From NCBI RefSeq assembly GCF_028128765.1, contig NZ_LBJG01000083.1, forward strand, positions 1 through 64,000: a stretch of DNA of 64,000 nt. The letters are read 5' to 3'. This stretch comes from Bradyrhizobium sp. CCBAU 51627. Lineage in GTDB: Bacteria > Pseudomonadota > Alphaproteobacteria > Rhizobiales > Xanthobacteraceae. Both the position numbers and the translations under genes were made by a program. The notes under the pieces were generated by a model, which ran no database searches, had not been told where the DNA came from, and saw nothing but the letters and a program-made list of their open reading frames with translations. Positions within the stretch are counted from its first letter, which is position 1. Each line of letters begins with the position of its first letter. Shown here piece after piece: positions 33,004 to 42,353 of this stretch.

Positions 33004-33933
33004 TCAGCCGCCAGCGGCCGTCGCTGCGACCGTCTCGAGCTGGCTCCTGATCCAGCGATGCGCAGGGTCCTTCTGATAGCGCTGGTGCCAGACCATGAAC
33101 ATCGGCAGTTCGGCCAGCGTCCGCGTGCGTGAGGCCAGCGGAATCCGCGCATGTGCGAAGCCACGCATGACGGCGGATGCGAGCAGACTCGGCATGCTCG
33201 CCAGCATCTGCGAGCCGCGCAGGAAGGACGGCACACCGGAGAAGCTCGGCACGGAGATGGCGATGTCGCGGTGGAGGCCGTTCGCAGCAAGCCGGCGGTC
33301 GAAGTCGAGCCGCTCGTTATCGGTGTAGACCACGGTGATGTGACGCGCGGCGAGGTAGGCGCTGCGGCCCGCTGGTGCGGCGCGCGCCTTGTGGTCGAAA
33401 TAGCAGACGTAATGATCGCTCAGCAGCCGCTTCTGCACGATGTCGATGCCAACAGGCGGCAGCGGCGTGATCAGGAGGTCGCAGCGATTCTCGCGCAGCA
33501 TGGCCGGCGAGGGCGATTGCGATGGAATCACGCGCAGGTTCAGGCTCTTCACTTGCGCGGCGACATGTCCGAAGAAGCGCGGCAACAGCAGGTCGCGCTG
33601 GAAATCGTTGGCGGCGATCGTCAGCGAAAGCTGTGCGCTTGCCGGTTCGAAGGTGACGCCGCCGGCGAAGCTGCGCATCTCGTCGATCAGCGCGCGCGCC
33701 TTCGCGGCCAGCGCCTGGGCATGGGCGGTCGCGACGATGCCGCGGCCGGATTTCGCGAACAGTGGATCGCCGGCGATCCGCCGCAGCTTGTTCAGTCCGT
33801 GGCTGACCGCCGACTGCGTCAGGCCGAGACGCGTGGCGGCCGATGTCACCGAGCCCTCCTCGAGCACGGCGAGGAACAGTTCGAGGGCATGGCCATCAAG
33901 GGCCAAATGATCGATTTCCTTCATGCTATGCAT
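33004..33933 (-). CDS. LysR-family regulator divergent from pcaHG
   Basis: 309 residues from the ATG at 33933 (MHSMKEIDHL); ATG 33924 is equally possible, as neither has a strong ribosome binding site. An N-terminal winged helix (ALELFLAVLEEGSVTSAATRLGLTQSAVSHGLNKLRRI) precedes a LysR substrate-binding domain. Position back to back with protocatechuate dioxygenase genes suggests it activates them in response to a ring-cleavage intermediate, as PcaQ does in related bacteria. The exact name is not assigned because the similarity to PcaQ cannot be tested by eye. Confidence 0.92.
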   Translation of the reverse strand: MHSMKEIDHLALDGHALELFLAVLEEGSVTSAATRLGLTQSAVSHGLNKLRRIAGDPLFAKSGRGIVATAHAQALAAKARALIDEMRSFAGGVTFEPASAQLSLTIAANDFQRDLLLPRFFGHVAAQVKSLNLRVIPSQSPSPAMLRENRCDLLITPLPPVGIDIVQKRLLSDHYVCYFDHKARAAPAGRSAYLAARHITVVYTDNERLDFDRRLAANGLHRDIAISVPSFSGVPSFLRGSQMLASMPSLLASAVMRGFAHARIPLASRTRTLAELPMFMVWHQRYQKDPAHRWIRSQLETVAATAAGG

Positions 33934-34029
33934 TATAATTGATCTATTTATTTGTGGAATAGGCCGGCCCATGATCCCGCCAACACGCCGCGCCAGGACC
34001 GGTCGCGGTCACAGGGAGAGACACCGCCG

Positions 34030-34812
34030 ATGAATGCCCAGGCGCCAGCCTTGCAGGACCCCCGCCTCAATCGCCCCGAGCCGTTCACGCCGCGCGACGG
34101 CGGCTTCTTCCAGCGCGACCGCTCGATCCATCCGCCGGCGCACGCGCCCGGCTACAAATCCTCAGTGCTGCGTTCCCCGCGCCAGTCGCTGCTGTCGCTG
34201 GAGAATTCGGTCTCCGAGTTCACGGGACCGGTGTTCGGTCACAACGATCTCGGCCCGCTGGACAATGATCTGATCCGCAACTACGCCAAGGACGGCGATC
34301 CCGTCGGCGAGCGCATCATCGTCCATGGCCGTGTGCTGGACGAGACCGGTCGCGGCGTGCCGAACACGCTGGTCGAGTTCTGGCAGGCCAATGCCGGCGG
34401 CCGCTACCGGCACAAGAAGGATACGTATCTTGCGCCGATCGATCCCAATTTCGGCGGCTGCGGCCGCGCGCTGACGGACGACACCGGCTACTATTATTTC
34501 CGCACCGTGAAGCCGGGGCCTTATCCCTGGCGCAACTACGTCAACAGCTGGCGCCCGGCTCACATCCATTTCTCGGTGTTCGGCTCGGGCTTCGCGCAGC
34601 GGCTGATCACGCAGATGTATTTCGAAGGCGACCCGCTGATCCCGGTCTGCCCGATCCTGACGACGATCCCGGACAAGGACGCGCTCGACCGCCTCGTGGC
34701 GCCACTCGACCTCAACGCCTCGACGCCGTTCGACTCGCTCGCCTACCGCTTCGATATCGTCCTGCGCGGCCAGCGCTCCACCTATTTCGAAAATCGTACC
34801 GCGGGGAACTAA
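34030..34812 (+). CDS. pcaH: protocatechuate 3,4-dioxygenase beta subunit
   Basis: 260 residues from the ATG at 34030, after GGGAGAG. With PcaG it forms the non-heme Fe(III) intradiol dioxygenase that opens protocatechuate to beta-carboxy-cis,cis-muconate. The iron ligands are visible as tyrosines in GRYRHKKD and KPGPYPWRN and as the HIH pair in RPAHIHFSVFG. The spacing to pcaG is five bases. Genes for later steps (pcaB, C, D) are not in the window. Confidence 0.96.
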   Translation: MNAQAPALQDPRLNRPEPFTPRDGGFFQRDRSIHPPAHAPGYKSSVLRSPRQSLLSLENSVSEFTGPVFGHNDLGPLDNDLIRNYAKDGDPVGERIIVHGRVLDETGRGVPNTLVEFWQANAGGRYRHKKDTYLAPIDPNFGGCGRALTDDTGYYYFRTVKPGPYPWRNYVNSWRPAHIHFSVFGSGFAQRLITQMYFEGDPLIPVCPILTTIPDKDALDRLVAPLDLNASTPFDSLAYRFDIVLRGQRSTYFENRTAGN

Positions 34813-34817
34813 GATCC

Positions 34818-35444
34818 ATGCCGCAGCCGCTCAACTATCTCAAGGAAACCGCCTCGCAGACCGCCGGGCCCTATGTCCATATCGGCCTGATCCCGGCCAT
34901 GGCCGGATTCGATATCTTCGAGAAGAACTTTTCCAATGTGCTGGTGACGCCGAACACGCAAGGCGAACGCATCACGCTCGAAGGCAGGGTGCTCGACGGC
35001 ACCGGCACGCCGCTGCGCGACGTGCTGCTGGAGATCTGGCAGGCCAATGCGGCCGGCCGCTACAACCATCCGGCCGATCGCTCAGCCGGCGCGCTGGACC
35101 AGGACTTCCGCGGCTGGGGCCGCGCGGGTTCCGATTTCGAGAGCGGGCTGGTGACTTTCGAGACAATCAAGCCCGGCGCGATCATCGACAAGGCGGGTCG
35201 CAAATGCGCCCCGCACGTCAACGTCTGGATCGTTGCGCGTGGCATCAACATCGGATTGAACACGCGCCTCTATTTCTCGGATGAAGAAGCCGCCAACGCC
35301 GCCGACCCGGTGCTCAACCTGATCGAGCAGCCGGTACGACGGGCGACCCTGATCGCAAGACGTGGCGAGCGTGCCGGCAAGATCGTGTATTCCTTCACGA
35401 TCAATCTGCAGGGGCCGGAGGAGACGGTGTTCTTCGACGTCTGA
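34818..35444 (+). CDS. pcaG: protocatechuate 3,4-dioxygenase alpha subunit
   Basis: 208 residues, the usual alpha-subunit length. It shares the intradiol dioxygenase fold with PcaH (QTAGPYVHIGLIP near the start, LLEIWQANAAGRYNHP in the middle) but lacks the full set of iron ligands and supports the active site in the alternating oligomer. A strong terminator follows at 35466. Confidence 0.96.
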   Translation: MPQPLNYLKETASQTAGPYVHIGLIPAMAGFDIFEKNFSNVLVTPNTQGERITLEGRVLDGTGTPLRDVLLEIWQANAAGRYNHPADRSAGALDQDFRGWGRAGSDFESGLVTFETIKPGAIIDKAGRKCAPHVNVWIVARGINIGLNTRLYFSDEEAANAADPVLNLIEQPVRRATLIARRGERAGKIVYSFTINLQGPEETVFFDV

Positions 35445-35465
35445 TTGATCCCGTCTGCAATGAAG

Positions 35466-35497
35466 CGGCCCCGTCCGACGACGGGGCCGTTTCTGTT
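35466..35497 (+). terminator. intrinsic terminator after pcaHG
   Basis: Perfect 10-pair stem CGGCCCCGTC/GACGGGGCCG (35466-35475 and 35480-35489) with a CGAC loop, followed by TTTCTGTT. It lies 21 bases after the pcaG stop. Confidence 0.85.
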
Positions 35498-35612
35498 GTC
35501 GCCACCGCTTCGACGCATGAGTGAGACCAAAGTCTAGACAGGGGACCTCGGCCGGTCGGGAACCAAATCGCTTCTGGATCTTTGCTTCGACAGGTTCCAC
35601 GCGGAGGGTATC

Positions 35613-36002
35613 ATGAGCAGGCTGAAAGAGCGCGAAACCGCCCCTGACGTCTACAATCTATTTCTCGCTGCGGTTCTCTTTATATCGCCGTGGCTGTTCA
35701 AGCTGACGAACAGCCAGGGCAAGATCGACCTCTGGATCACGAGCGCAATCATCGTCGTGCTCTCGCTGGCGGCCATCATTGCCTACCAGGACTGGGAGGA
35801 GTGGATCAACGTCCTGATGGGCGTCTGGCTGATTGTCTCGCCTTGGCTGCTCGGATTTCCGCATACGCGCGCGATGCATCTGAGCATTGGTTTCGGCATC
35901 GTCATCGTGTTTCTGGCGTTACTGGATCTGTTCCTGCACTACGAAAAGAGGCATCCGGAGGATGTGTCCGCAGAGCCTGGGCGTGAGGCGGCACGAGAGT
36001 AA
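35613..36002 (+). CDS. SPW-repeat membrane protein
   Basis: 129 residues with four hydrophobic helices. Two copies of an SPW-type motif (FISPWLFKL and IVSPWLLGF) sit at equivalent points in the two halves, which marks the SPW repeat family of small inner-membrane proteins of unknown function. The gene begins after the pca terminator and has GGAGGG upstream, so it has its own promoter. No metabolic link with its neighbours is evident. Confidence 0.85.
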   Translation: MSRLKERETAPDVYNLFLAAVLFISPWLFKLTNSQGKIDLWITSAIIVVLSLAAIIAYQDWEEWINVLMGVWLIVSPWLLGFPHTRAMHLSIGFGIVIVFLALLDLFLHYEKRHPEDVSAEPGREAARE

Positions 36003-36006
36003 CGCG

Positions 36007-36873
36007 CTAGTCCCCGCCATGGAGTTGTGCGCGAAAGGCGCGCGGCGATAGCCCGGTGGCTGCGGAGTAGATCCGGCTGAAATAAGCGGGGTCCTCGAAG
36101 CCGAGTGCGTAGGCGATCGTCGAGACGGGCAGATTGGTATAGACGAGGTTGCGCCGCGCTTCGCGGATCAGCCGGTTCAGGATCAGGTGCGAGGCGGTAT
36201 CGCCGGTCGCCGCGCGCGTGACGCGGTTGAGATGCGTCGGCGTGATCGCGAGCGCCTTCGCGTAGTCCGCCACGGTCCAGCGCTCCAGATGATGCTGTTC
36301 GAGCAGGGCCTCGAAACGACGGAATAGGTTTGACTCTGCGTTGCCGACGCCGCCGCTCTCGCCCGTGAGCGCACGTGCCACGAGGCCGATCATGGCCGCC
36401 GACAATGCGCGCAGCACATGCGCACGGCCGAAATCGCGTGCGGCATGCTCGGCGAAGATCTGCTTCATGGTGGCGCGGATCTGCGCCGTGCCGCGCGCCA
36501 CCGCCGATCGAGATAGCACGCCGCGCAGCCCCTCGGCGGCAAGCAGCGCCTCGTCCAGGATTTCCGCAGCGATGGTCAGCACCCAGCCCTGGGTTCCTGG
36601 AATGAAACGGAAGCCGTGGACATGGCCAACCGGCACGTTGACGACCTGCATCGGTTTCAAGGGCACGACGCGTCCGTCGAGCGTCGCTTCGCCGCCGCCG
36701 CGCTCGATCAGAAGCACCTGGTGCAGCCGGGCATGCCGGTGCACGGCAAGGTTCCAGTCATGCAGCACCGAGCGGGACGCGATCGTCTCGCAATGGACGA
36801 CATCGGGCAGGTCGCTGGCCTCGCCGAACAGATTGTAGACCCGGATGGCCGGAATGGGGGCTGTGGTTCTCAT
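36007..36873 (-). CDS. AraC-family regulator divergent from pobA
   Basis: 288 residues from the ATG at 36873. An N-terminal cupin-like ligand domain is followed by two helix-turn-helix motifs at the C-terminus (WTVADYAKALAITPTHLNRVTRAATG and ISTIAYALGFEDPAYFSRIYSAATG-like stretch). It lies back to back with pobA, so it most likely activates pobA with 4-hydroxybenzoate, as PobR-type AraC proteins do. The name pobR is not assigned because it covers unrelated families. Confidence 0.92.
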   Translation of the reverse strand: MRTTAPIPAIRVYNLFGEASDLPDVVHCETIASRSVLHDWNLAVHRHARLHQVLLIERGGGEATLDGRVVPLKPMQVVNVPVGHVHGFRFIPGTQGWVLTIAAEILDEALLAAEGLRGVLSRSAVARGTAQIRATMKQIFAEHAARDFGRAHVLRALSAAMIGLVARALTGESGGVGNAESNLFRRFEALLEQHHLERWTVADYAKALAITPTHLNRVTRAATGDTASHLILNRLIREARRNLVYTNLPVSTIAYALGFEDPAYFSRIYSAATGLSPRAFRAQLHGGD

Positions 36874-36926
36874 GTTCGAATAGTACAAGACAATGGCGGA
36901 AGCCTCCATCGGTCCGAGCTGCGAAA

Positions 36927-36944
36927 TCTGCAAAAAAGTGCAGA
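36927..36944. promoter_or_regulatory. inverted repeat upstream of pobA
   Basis: TCTGCA (36927-36932) and TGCAGA (36939-36944) form a 6-base inverted repeat just before the pobA ribosome binding site GGGAGGA. It may be an operator or a leader hairpin affecting translation. Confidence 0.35.
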
Positions 36945-36959
36945 CGGGAGGACGGAAAA

Positions 36960-38132
36960 ATGAAAGTTCAGGTCTGTATCATCGGTGGTGGACCGTCCGG
37001 GCTGCTGTTGTCCCAGCTCTTGCACCTGAAGGGCATCGACACGGTCGTGTTGGAAAAATACAGCCGCGACCACGTGCTGGCCCGCATCCGTGCCGGCGTG
37101 CTCGAGCACGGCTTCGCCGAACTGATGCGCGAGGCGCAATGCGGCGAGCGGATGGACCGCGAGGGTGAGATCCACAATGGATTCGAGATCGCTCATGATG
37201 GCGTGCTCTCCCATATCGATCTGCACAAGCATTCCGGTGGCAATTCGGTGCTGGTCTATGGCCAGACCGAGTTGACGCGCGACCTCTACGAGGCGCGCGA
37301 CCGTCTCGGCGGCGCTGTGGTGCACAATGCCGAAGACGTGACACCGCATGATCTGACCTCGGATCGGCCCTACGTGACGTATCGGGCAAACGGCGAGACC
37401 ATCCGCATTGATTGCGACTACATCGTCGGCGCCGACGGCTTCCACGGCGTCAGCCGCAAATCGATCCCGAAGGACGTGCTGCGCGAATATGAGAAGGTCT
37501 ATCCGTTCGGCTGGTTAGGCGTGCTGTCGCGCACCAAGCCGGTCTCTCCGGAGCTGATCTATGTGAAGCACGAACGTGGTTTCGCGCTCTGCTCGCTGCG
37601 CTCACAGGTGCTGAGCCGGTACTACGTCCAGGTGCCCCTCACCGACAAGGTCGAGGACTGGTCGGACGATGCGTTCTGGGCCGAGCTGAAGCGTCGCTTG
37701 CCGGACGAGGTCGCCGCGCGACTGATCACCGGTCCCTCGATCGAAAAGAGCATCGCGCCGCTGCGCAGTTTCGTCGCCGAGCCGATGAGCTATGGCCGCC
37801 TGTTCCTCGCCGGCGATGCCGCCCACATCGTGCCGCCGACCGGCGCGCGCGGGCTGAACAGTGCAGCGTCCGACATCTATTATCTCTATCACGCGATGCT
37901 CGCGCATTATCAGCAAGGCGACGATTCAGGGCTCAAGGGCTATTCCGCCAAGGCGCTGGCGCGGATCTGGAAGGCGCAGCGCTTCTCGTGGTGGATGACG
38001 ATGATGCTGCATCGCTTCCCCGACCGTTCCGAGTACGAAGACCGGCTCCAGCAGACCGAGCTGGAGTACCTGTTGTCGTCCGAGACGGCACAGCGGTTGC
38101 TCGCGGAGAACTATGTGGGGCTGCCGTTCTGA
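36960..38132 (+). CDS. pobA: 4-hydroxybenzoate 3-monooxygenase
   Basis: 390 residues, close to the 394 of well-studied PobA. This FAD- and NADPH-dependent hydroxylase makes protocatechuate, the substrate of the nearby PcaHG. Motifs: GGGPSGLLLS for FAD, VGADGFHG in the middle, and GDAAHIVPPTGARGLNSA near the C-terminus. A strong ribosome binding site precedes the ATG. It runs from its own promoter opposite the AraC gene. Confidence 0.97.
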   Translation: MKVQVCIIGGGPSGLLLSQLLHLKGIDTVVLEKYSRDHVLARIRAGVLEHGFAELMREAQCGERMDREGEIHNGFEIAHDGVLSHIDLHKHSGGNSVLVYGQTELTRDLYEARDRLGGAVVHNAEDVTPHDLTSDRPYVTYRANGETIRIDCDYIVGADGFHGVSRKSIPKDVLREYEKVYPFGWLGVLSRTKPVSPELIYVKHERGFALCSLRSQVLSRYYVQVPLTDKVEDWSDDAFWAELKRRLPDEVAARLITGPSIEKSIAPLRSFVAEPMSYGRLFLAGDAAHIVPPTGARGLNSAASDIYYLYHAMLAHYQQGDDSGLKGYSAKALARIWKAQRFSWWMTMMLHRFPDRSEYEDRLQQTELEYLLSSETAQRLLAENYVGLPF

Positions 38133-38193
38133 ACGGCGGCCTTGCTGTCGCGCTCCTCCAGGGAAGGATACTCCGGGGAAGGAGGCGAGACGG

Positions 38194-40344
38194 CTACTTT
38201 CCTTCCAGCGTGTTTACCGGCGTCCAGTCGGACGGCGGTGGATTGGCCGTCAGTGTCCGCGCACGTCTGGCGAAATATCGCGACGGCGGATCATCGCCGG
38301 CGATGCTTTCGAACTGCTCGGCGGCTTTTGCGAAGTCGCGCGCACGCCAGTACGCAAGTCCTTTGGCGTAGTTCGCCGCGCGGATGCCTTGGTCCTGGGT
38401 CTCCTGGTCCTTCTCCGCGAGCGGCTCGTACACCCTGATCGGCTCGTCGCGACCGTGCACCCTGACCAGGTCCAGTTCGCGCCAGGCGTAGACGCCGCCG
38501 CTCTGGTTCACGGTCATCTCGGACGCCAGGATCACGGTGCCAAAATATTTGTTGGCACCTTCGAGCCGTGAGGCGAGGTTTACGGTGTCACTCATGACGG
38601 TGTAGTTGAAGCGTCGGCGCGAGCCGATATTGCCGACCACGGCTTCGCCGCTGTTCAGCCCGATGCGGTGGGCAAGGCCGCGGCCCCGAAACGCGGGATG
38701 GCTGTCGTTGAGCTCGTCAAGCCGGTCGCGGCATTGCAGCGCGGCGGCGACCGCGTTCCGGGCGTGATCGGGATCATCGGCCGGCGCACCGAACATCGCG
38801 ACGATGGAATCGCCGATATACTTGTCGACATAGCCACCATGGCTTTCGATGATGTCGGTCATGGCGGAGAGATATTCGTTCATCAGTGCGACCAGTTCGG
38901 CCGGCGTCATCTTCTCGGCAATCGAGGAAAAGCCGCTGAGGTCCGAGAAGAACATGGTGATGTTGCGCATCTCGCCGCCGAGCGCGGGCATCTTGCCGGA
39001 GGCGACCATGCTGTCGATCACCTCCGGCGCGAGATAGAACGCAAAGCTCTTGCGCAGGAAGCGCTCCTCGCGGTCGGCGATCACGAAGCGGTAACCGATC
39101 ATCATTGCGAGGGCTGCAAGGCCTGCAAGCACCGGCTCGGCCAGGGGAAGTGCGATGGCGTGCACGAACATGCCGACAGCCACAGCGGCGTAGACGAGGG
39201 TGAGCCCAAGCCAGGTGAGCGCCGCGCCGGTCGGAGCGAGCAGGCAGGCGACAGCGGCAATGATGGCCGCGAACATGATCGTCAGAACAAGCCGCAGCGG
39301 GAAGCCGATCTCGGTGATGGCATCATGCTCGAGCAGATTTCGTATGGCCGTGGCATGGACGAAGACGCCGGCGACCGAGCTGCGTGCCGCTCGCGCGGCG
39401 CGCGCGGGAGCGGGCAGGGCGCATCGCGCCGCCGGCGTTCCGTCATATCCGCGGCCCAAATGCATTGAGGTGAGCTTGCGATCATCGAAGGTAAGGAGGC
39501 TGCCGAGCAACACGATCTTGCCGTCGAAGGCGCGGCGGAAGAAGTCGATATCTGCTTTTTCGACGCAGGCGCGCAAATCGGCGAAGGAATAGGTCGGGAT
39601 GTCGCGGCCCATGCCGCGGAAGTTGAGCGTGAGCGTGTTGGGGACCGCGCTCGGGATCGCATAGTCCGACAGCTTCGTCACGCCGCTCGGTCCGGTTTCG
39701 GGCCTTGCATCGAGCGAGCGTGCCGCGAGTTCGACGGCCATTGTGGGCACCGGCTGTCCCTCGACGGAAAAGCTGAGCGGCATTCGCCGGATCACGTTGT
39801 CGGCGTCGGTATGGACGTTGAGGGAGCGGATGTTGTTCCTCACCGCCAACTGTTGCGCGCGATCGGGCCTGTCCGGATGGTCGTTGCTGAGAATCTCGCC
39901 GAGCAGGAGCTTGCCGCCGTCGGAGAGCCGCCTGAGTGCGATCAGATAGTCCCGGTCAAATCCTCTCACGCGGCTGCCGAATGACGCATCGCCGAAGGGA
40001 ATTTCCGACTGCTCGATCGAGCTCGGAAAGATGACGTCGAATCCGATGACCTTGGCGCCGCCATCCGTGATGCTGCCGAGCACCCGCCCGATCTCACGGG
40101 TCCAGGTCTGCGTCGGCGACCCCTTGAAGGGCGGGGTCTCGTAGGTCTCCCCGTCAATCGCGACGACGACAACCGGCGATGTCGCGGGGTCGCGGCGGTC
40201 GCCAGCCAGCTCCCAGCGCAAAGCCGTGAGTATGTCCAGCGAGAGACCCTGCAGTCTCTGGAGCGGCGGAGACGTGAGAGCCGCGCCAGTGACGAGTGCA
40301 ATCAGGATCGCCGCAACGATGTCCCGTCTGCCGATCCGCCGCAT
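38194..40344 (-). CDS. CHASE2 adenylate/guanylate cyclase
   Basis: 716 residues from the ATG at 40344; a TTG at 40368 overlaps the upstream stop and is an alternative. An N-terminal membrane helix, a CHASE2 extracytoplasmic sensor (about 25-330) and three membrane helices (about 340-420) precede a class III cyclase domain. That domain has FFSDLSGFSS with the first metal Asp, KYIGDSIVAMFGAP with the second, and SDTVNLASRLEGANK. The Lys in KYIGD suggests ATP as substrate. A C-terminal extension looks helical. It is encoded right after a FecR-like secreted protein, which may supply or bind the signal. Confidence 0.93.
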   Translation of the reverse strand: MRRIGRRDIVAAILIALVTGAALTSPPLQRLQGLSLDILTALRWELAGDRRDPATSPVVVVAIDGETYETPPFKGSPTQTWTREIGRVLGSITDGGAKVIGFDVIFPSSIEQSEIPFGDASFGSRVRGFDRDYLIALRRLSDGGKLLLGEILSNDHPDRPDRAQQLAVRNNIRSLNVHTDADNVIRRMPLSFSVEGQPVPTMAVELAARSLDARPETGPSGVTKLSDYAIPSAVPNTLTLNFRGMGRDIPTYSFADLRACVEKADIDFFRRAFDGKIVLLGSLLTFDDRKLTSMHLGRGYDGTPAARCALPAPARAARAARSSVAGVFVHATAIRNLLEHDAITEIGFPLRLVLTIMFAAIIAAVACLLAPTGAALTWLGLTLVYAAVAVGMFVHAIALPLAEPVLAGLAALAMMIGYRFVIADREERFLRKSFAFYLAPEVIDSMVASGKMPALGGEMRNITMFFSDLSGFSSIAEKMTPAELVALMNEYLSAMTDIIESHGGYVDKYIGDSIVAMFGAPADDPDHARNAVAAALQCRDRLDELNDSHPAFRGRGLAHRIGLNSGEAVVGNIGSRRRFNYTVMSDTVNLASRLEGANKYFGTVILASEMTVNQSGGVYAWRELDLVRVHGRDEPIRVYEPLAEKDQETQDQGIRAANYAKGLAYWRARDFAKAAEQFESIAGDDPPSRYFARRARTLTANPPPSDWTPVNTLEGK

Positions 40345-40360
40345 CGTTGCTGCCGTGGGT

Positions 40361-41020
40361 CTATTCAAGCCGCAGCAGGCGACCGACGATCGGGGTCGGC
40401 GACGCGGTCGCGCTGGCGTCGACCTGGAAGGTGTAGCGCTTGTTTCCGAGCTTCGCGAGATAGCTGCCGCCCGGGGTCAGAGACTTGCCGGCTTTCGAAA
40501 GGTCGTAGAATTTTCTGGCGACCATGATGTCGTTCTTGAGCGGAAGTGTGATCGTTGGCTCCTTGCCGTCGGTGCGTTCAATCACCAGCGTGCTGCCGCT
40601 CTTGGCCTGGATCAGCGGGGCGACGCCGTAGATCGTCGGCAGTTTGGTGTTGGTATCGGCTCGCATGCTGCGGAACGTGGTTGCTGCGCTCTGGTTCGCC
40701 TCGCGCTCGGAGAGTTGGGCGGCGTTGCCATCGCACGGCACCTTGACGCGCTGGACGTTGCCGAGCTGCACCGTGCTCTGCTCCGTGCCGACCAGCACGA
40801 CGCCTTCGGTGATGGTCTCGCGCAGGCAGGATTTCAGGTAGCTGAGCGTGATACCGGCCTTGGGGCCAAGCTTGATGATCTTGCCGGGCGCCACATAGTC
40901 CATGAATTCGATGCCCTCGACCTTGCCCTGCACATCCTCGACGATGGCAGCGGGTGTCTGCGCGACGGCTGGCGCGCTCAGGCAAAGGACGCCCACGATG
41001 GCGCCGATCAGGCTTCTCAT
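40361..41020 (-). CDS. FecR-like secreted protein paired with the cyclase
   Basis: 219 residues with a signal peptide ending near APAVA. The mature part looks beta-rich; GKIIKLGPKAGITLSYLKSC resembles FecR-type beta-sandwich domains. A second half contains APLIQAKSGSTLVIERTDG. FecR-like proteins are often found beside CHASE2 cyclases, where they probably act in the periplasm. The gene ends within the start region of the cyclase gene, so the two are translationally linked. Function is inferred from the pairing only. Confidence 0.72.
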   Translation of the reverse strand: MRSLIGAIVGVLCLSAPAVAQTPAAIVEDVQGKVEGIEFMDYVAPGKIIKLGPKAGITLSYLKSCLRETITEGVVLVGTEQSTVQLGNVQRVKVPCDGNAAQLSEREANQSAATTFRSMRADTNTKLPTIYGVAPLIQAKSGSTLVIERTDGKEPTITLPLKNDIMVARKFYDLSKAGKSLTPGGSYLAKLGNKRYTFQVDASATASPTPIVGRLLRLE

Positions 41021-41254
41021 GATTTTCTTATCCAGTTCGAACGATATGCGACCGATCCTCGCCCCGGCGCGAGCCTAGCAGAAGACGGCCCAAGGAAGTG
41101 TGATCAGAATCACTCTTGGTATTGGTGCACCCAAGCAGGAACAGGTTCAAACCGTTGATGGCAGAAAACGGCGGCTCGGCAAACCGTGAATGCATGCGCA
41201 TATCAGACCGCGGTGGTCTCCGGCGGGCCGCCTTGGTCCGGACGGCTCCCGGCG

Positions 41255-41280
41255 GTCCTCATATTATGTCCTCATATTAT
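41255..41280. repeat. 13-base tandem duplication over the end of the HD-GYP gene
   Basis: GTCCTCATATTAT is present twice, back to back (41255-41267 and 41268-41280). The stop codon of the HD-GYP gene lies within the second copy. It looks like a recent slippage duplication. Confidence 0.8.
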
Positions 41281-42353
41281 AGAGAGTGCGAGGCAGCCTC
41301 TGATTTCTGAAATAGCGTCGTGCTCGGCCGGGCGGCGATGCCCAGCACCTCATCCCAGCGCGACAGAAAGGCCTCGACGCAGGCCGGATCGAACTGCCGT
41401 CCCCGGTTCTCGATTAGATGGTCACGCGCCAATTCCAGCGGCATCGGCTCTTTGTATGGTCGTCGCGTCGTCAGGGCGTCGAACACGTCGGCGACCGCGA
41501 CCACGCGCGCCGCGACCGGGATCTCGTCCGCCTTAAGGCCGTTTGGATAGCCGGTGCCGTCCCAGCGCTCGTGATGGCCCGCGGCAATTTGTGCACCGAG
41601 CTGGATCAGCTCGCAGCTGGAATCGGCCAGGATCTTTTCGCCGATCGTCGCATGGGTGCGAATCACGGCCATCTCGTCCTCGGTCAGCTTGCCCGGCTTG
41701 AGCAGGATGTCGTCGGGAATGGCGACCTTGCCGACATCGTGCAGCGGGGCGGCCAGATAGATGTCGCGGCAGAGCCGGGCGGGGAGACCGAGCTGTTCGG
41801 CGATGATCCGGCTGTAGCGGGCGACCCGGAGCGTGTGCTCGCCGGTGTCGTTGTCGCGGTACTCGACCGCGAGCGCGAGCCGCAGGATGATCTCCTCCTC
41901 GCGCTCGCCGAGTTTCCGTGTCGCGGCAGCGACCTCGCTGGCCAGATGCGCAGCGCGATCGTTGAGCTTGCGTACGGCTGCACCAAGCTGAATCAAATTC
42001 CGCAAACGCACCGTCATCTCGATGCTCTGCGGTGCCTTGGGCAGGAAATCGGTTGCACCCGCCTGCAGCGCTTCCATCTTGATGTCGTCGGTCTGTCGCG
42101 ACGTGATCATCGCGATCGGAATATCGGTGCAGGCCGGTAGCGTACGAAGCGCGCGGATGAAGCTGATGCCATCCATGTGCGGCATTTCATAGTCGACAAG
42201 CACGAGGTCGAATACGCGCTCGCGCGCGCAAGCCAGCGCCTCGACCGGGTCGAGGAATGTGGTGGCCTCGACGAGGCTTTCCGCTTCGATATGACGTTTC
42301 AGGAAGTTGAGGACGGAGCGGCTGTCATCAACCAGAAGCGCTTGGGCCAGCAT
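41277..42353 (-). CDS. response regulator with HD-GYP c-di-GMP phosphodiesterase domain
   Basis: 358 residues. An N-terminal receiver domain (phospho-acceptor Asp in LVLVDYEMPHMDG, Lys in FLPKAP) is joined by a helix to an HD-GYP domain with APLHDVGKVAIPD and the canonical HHERWDGTGYP motif. It should break down c-di-GMP when phosphorylated. It is divergent from the chemotaxis operon that starts at 42642, so it may take phosphate from CheA or another kinase. It opposes the diguanylate cyclase at 30052 in activity. Confidence 0.94.
   Translation of the reverse strand: MLAQALLVDDSRSVLNFLKRHIEAESLVEATTFLDPVEALACARERVFDLVLVDYEMPHMDGISFIRALRTLPACTDIPIAMITSRQTDDIKMEALQAGATDFLPKAPQSIEMTVRLRNLIQLGAAVRKLNDRAAHLASEVAAATRKLGEREEEIILRLALAVEYRDNDTGEHTLRVARYSRIIAEQLGLPARLCRDIYLAAPLHDVGKVAIPDDILLKPGKLTEDEMAVIRTHATIGEKILADSSCELIQLGAQIAAGHHERWDGTGYPNGLKADEIPVAARVVAVADVFDALTTRRPYKEPMPLELARDHLIENRGRQFDPACVEAFLSRWDEVLGIAARPSTTLFQKSEAASHSL

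Noticed and set aside
41255..41280. CRISPR-like repeat
   Set aside because: Only two short adjacent copies without spacers; no CRISPR array is present anywhere in the window.
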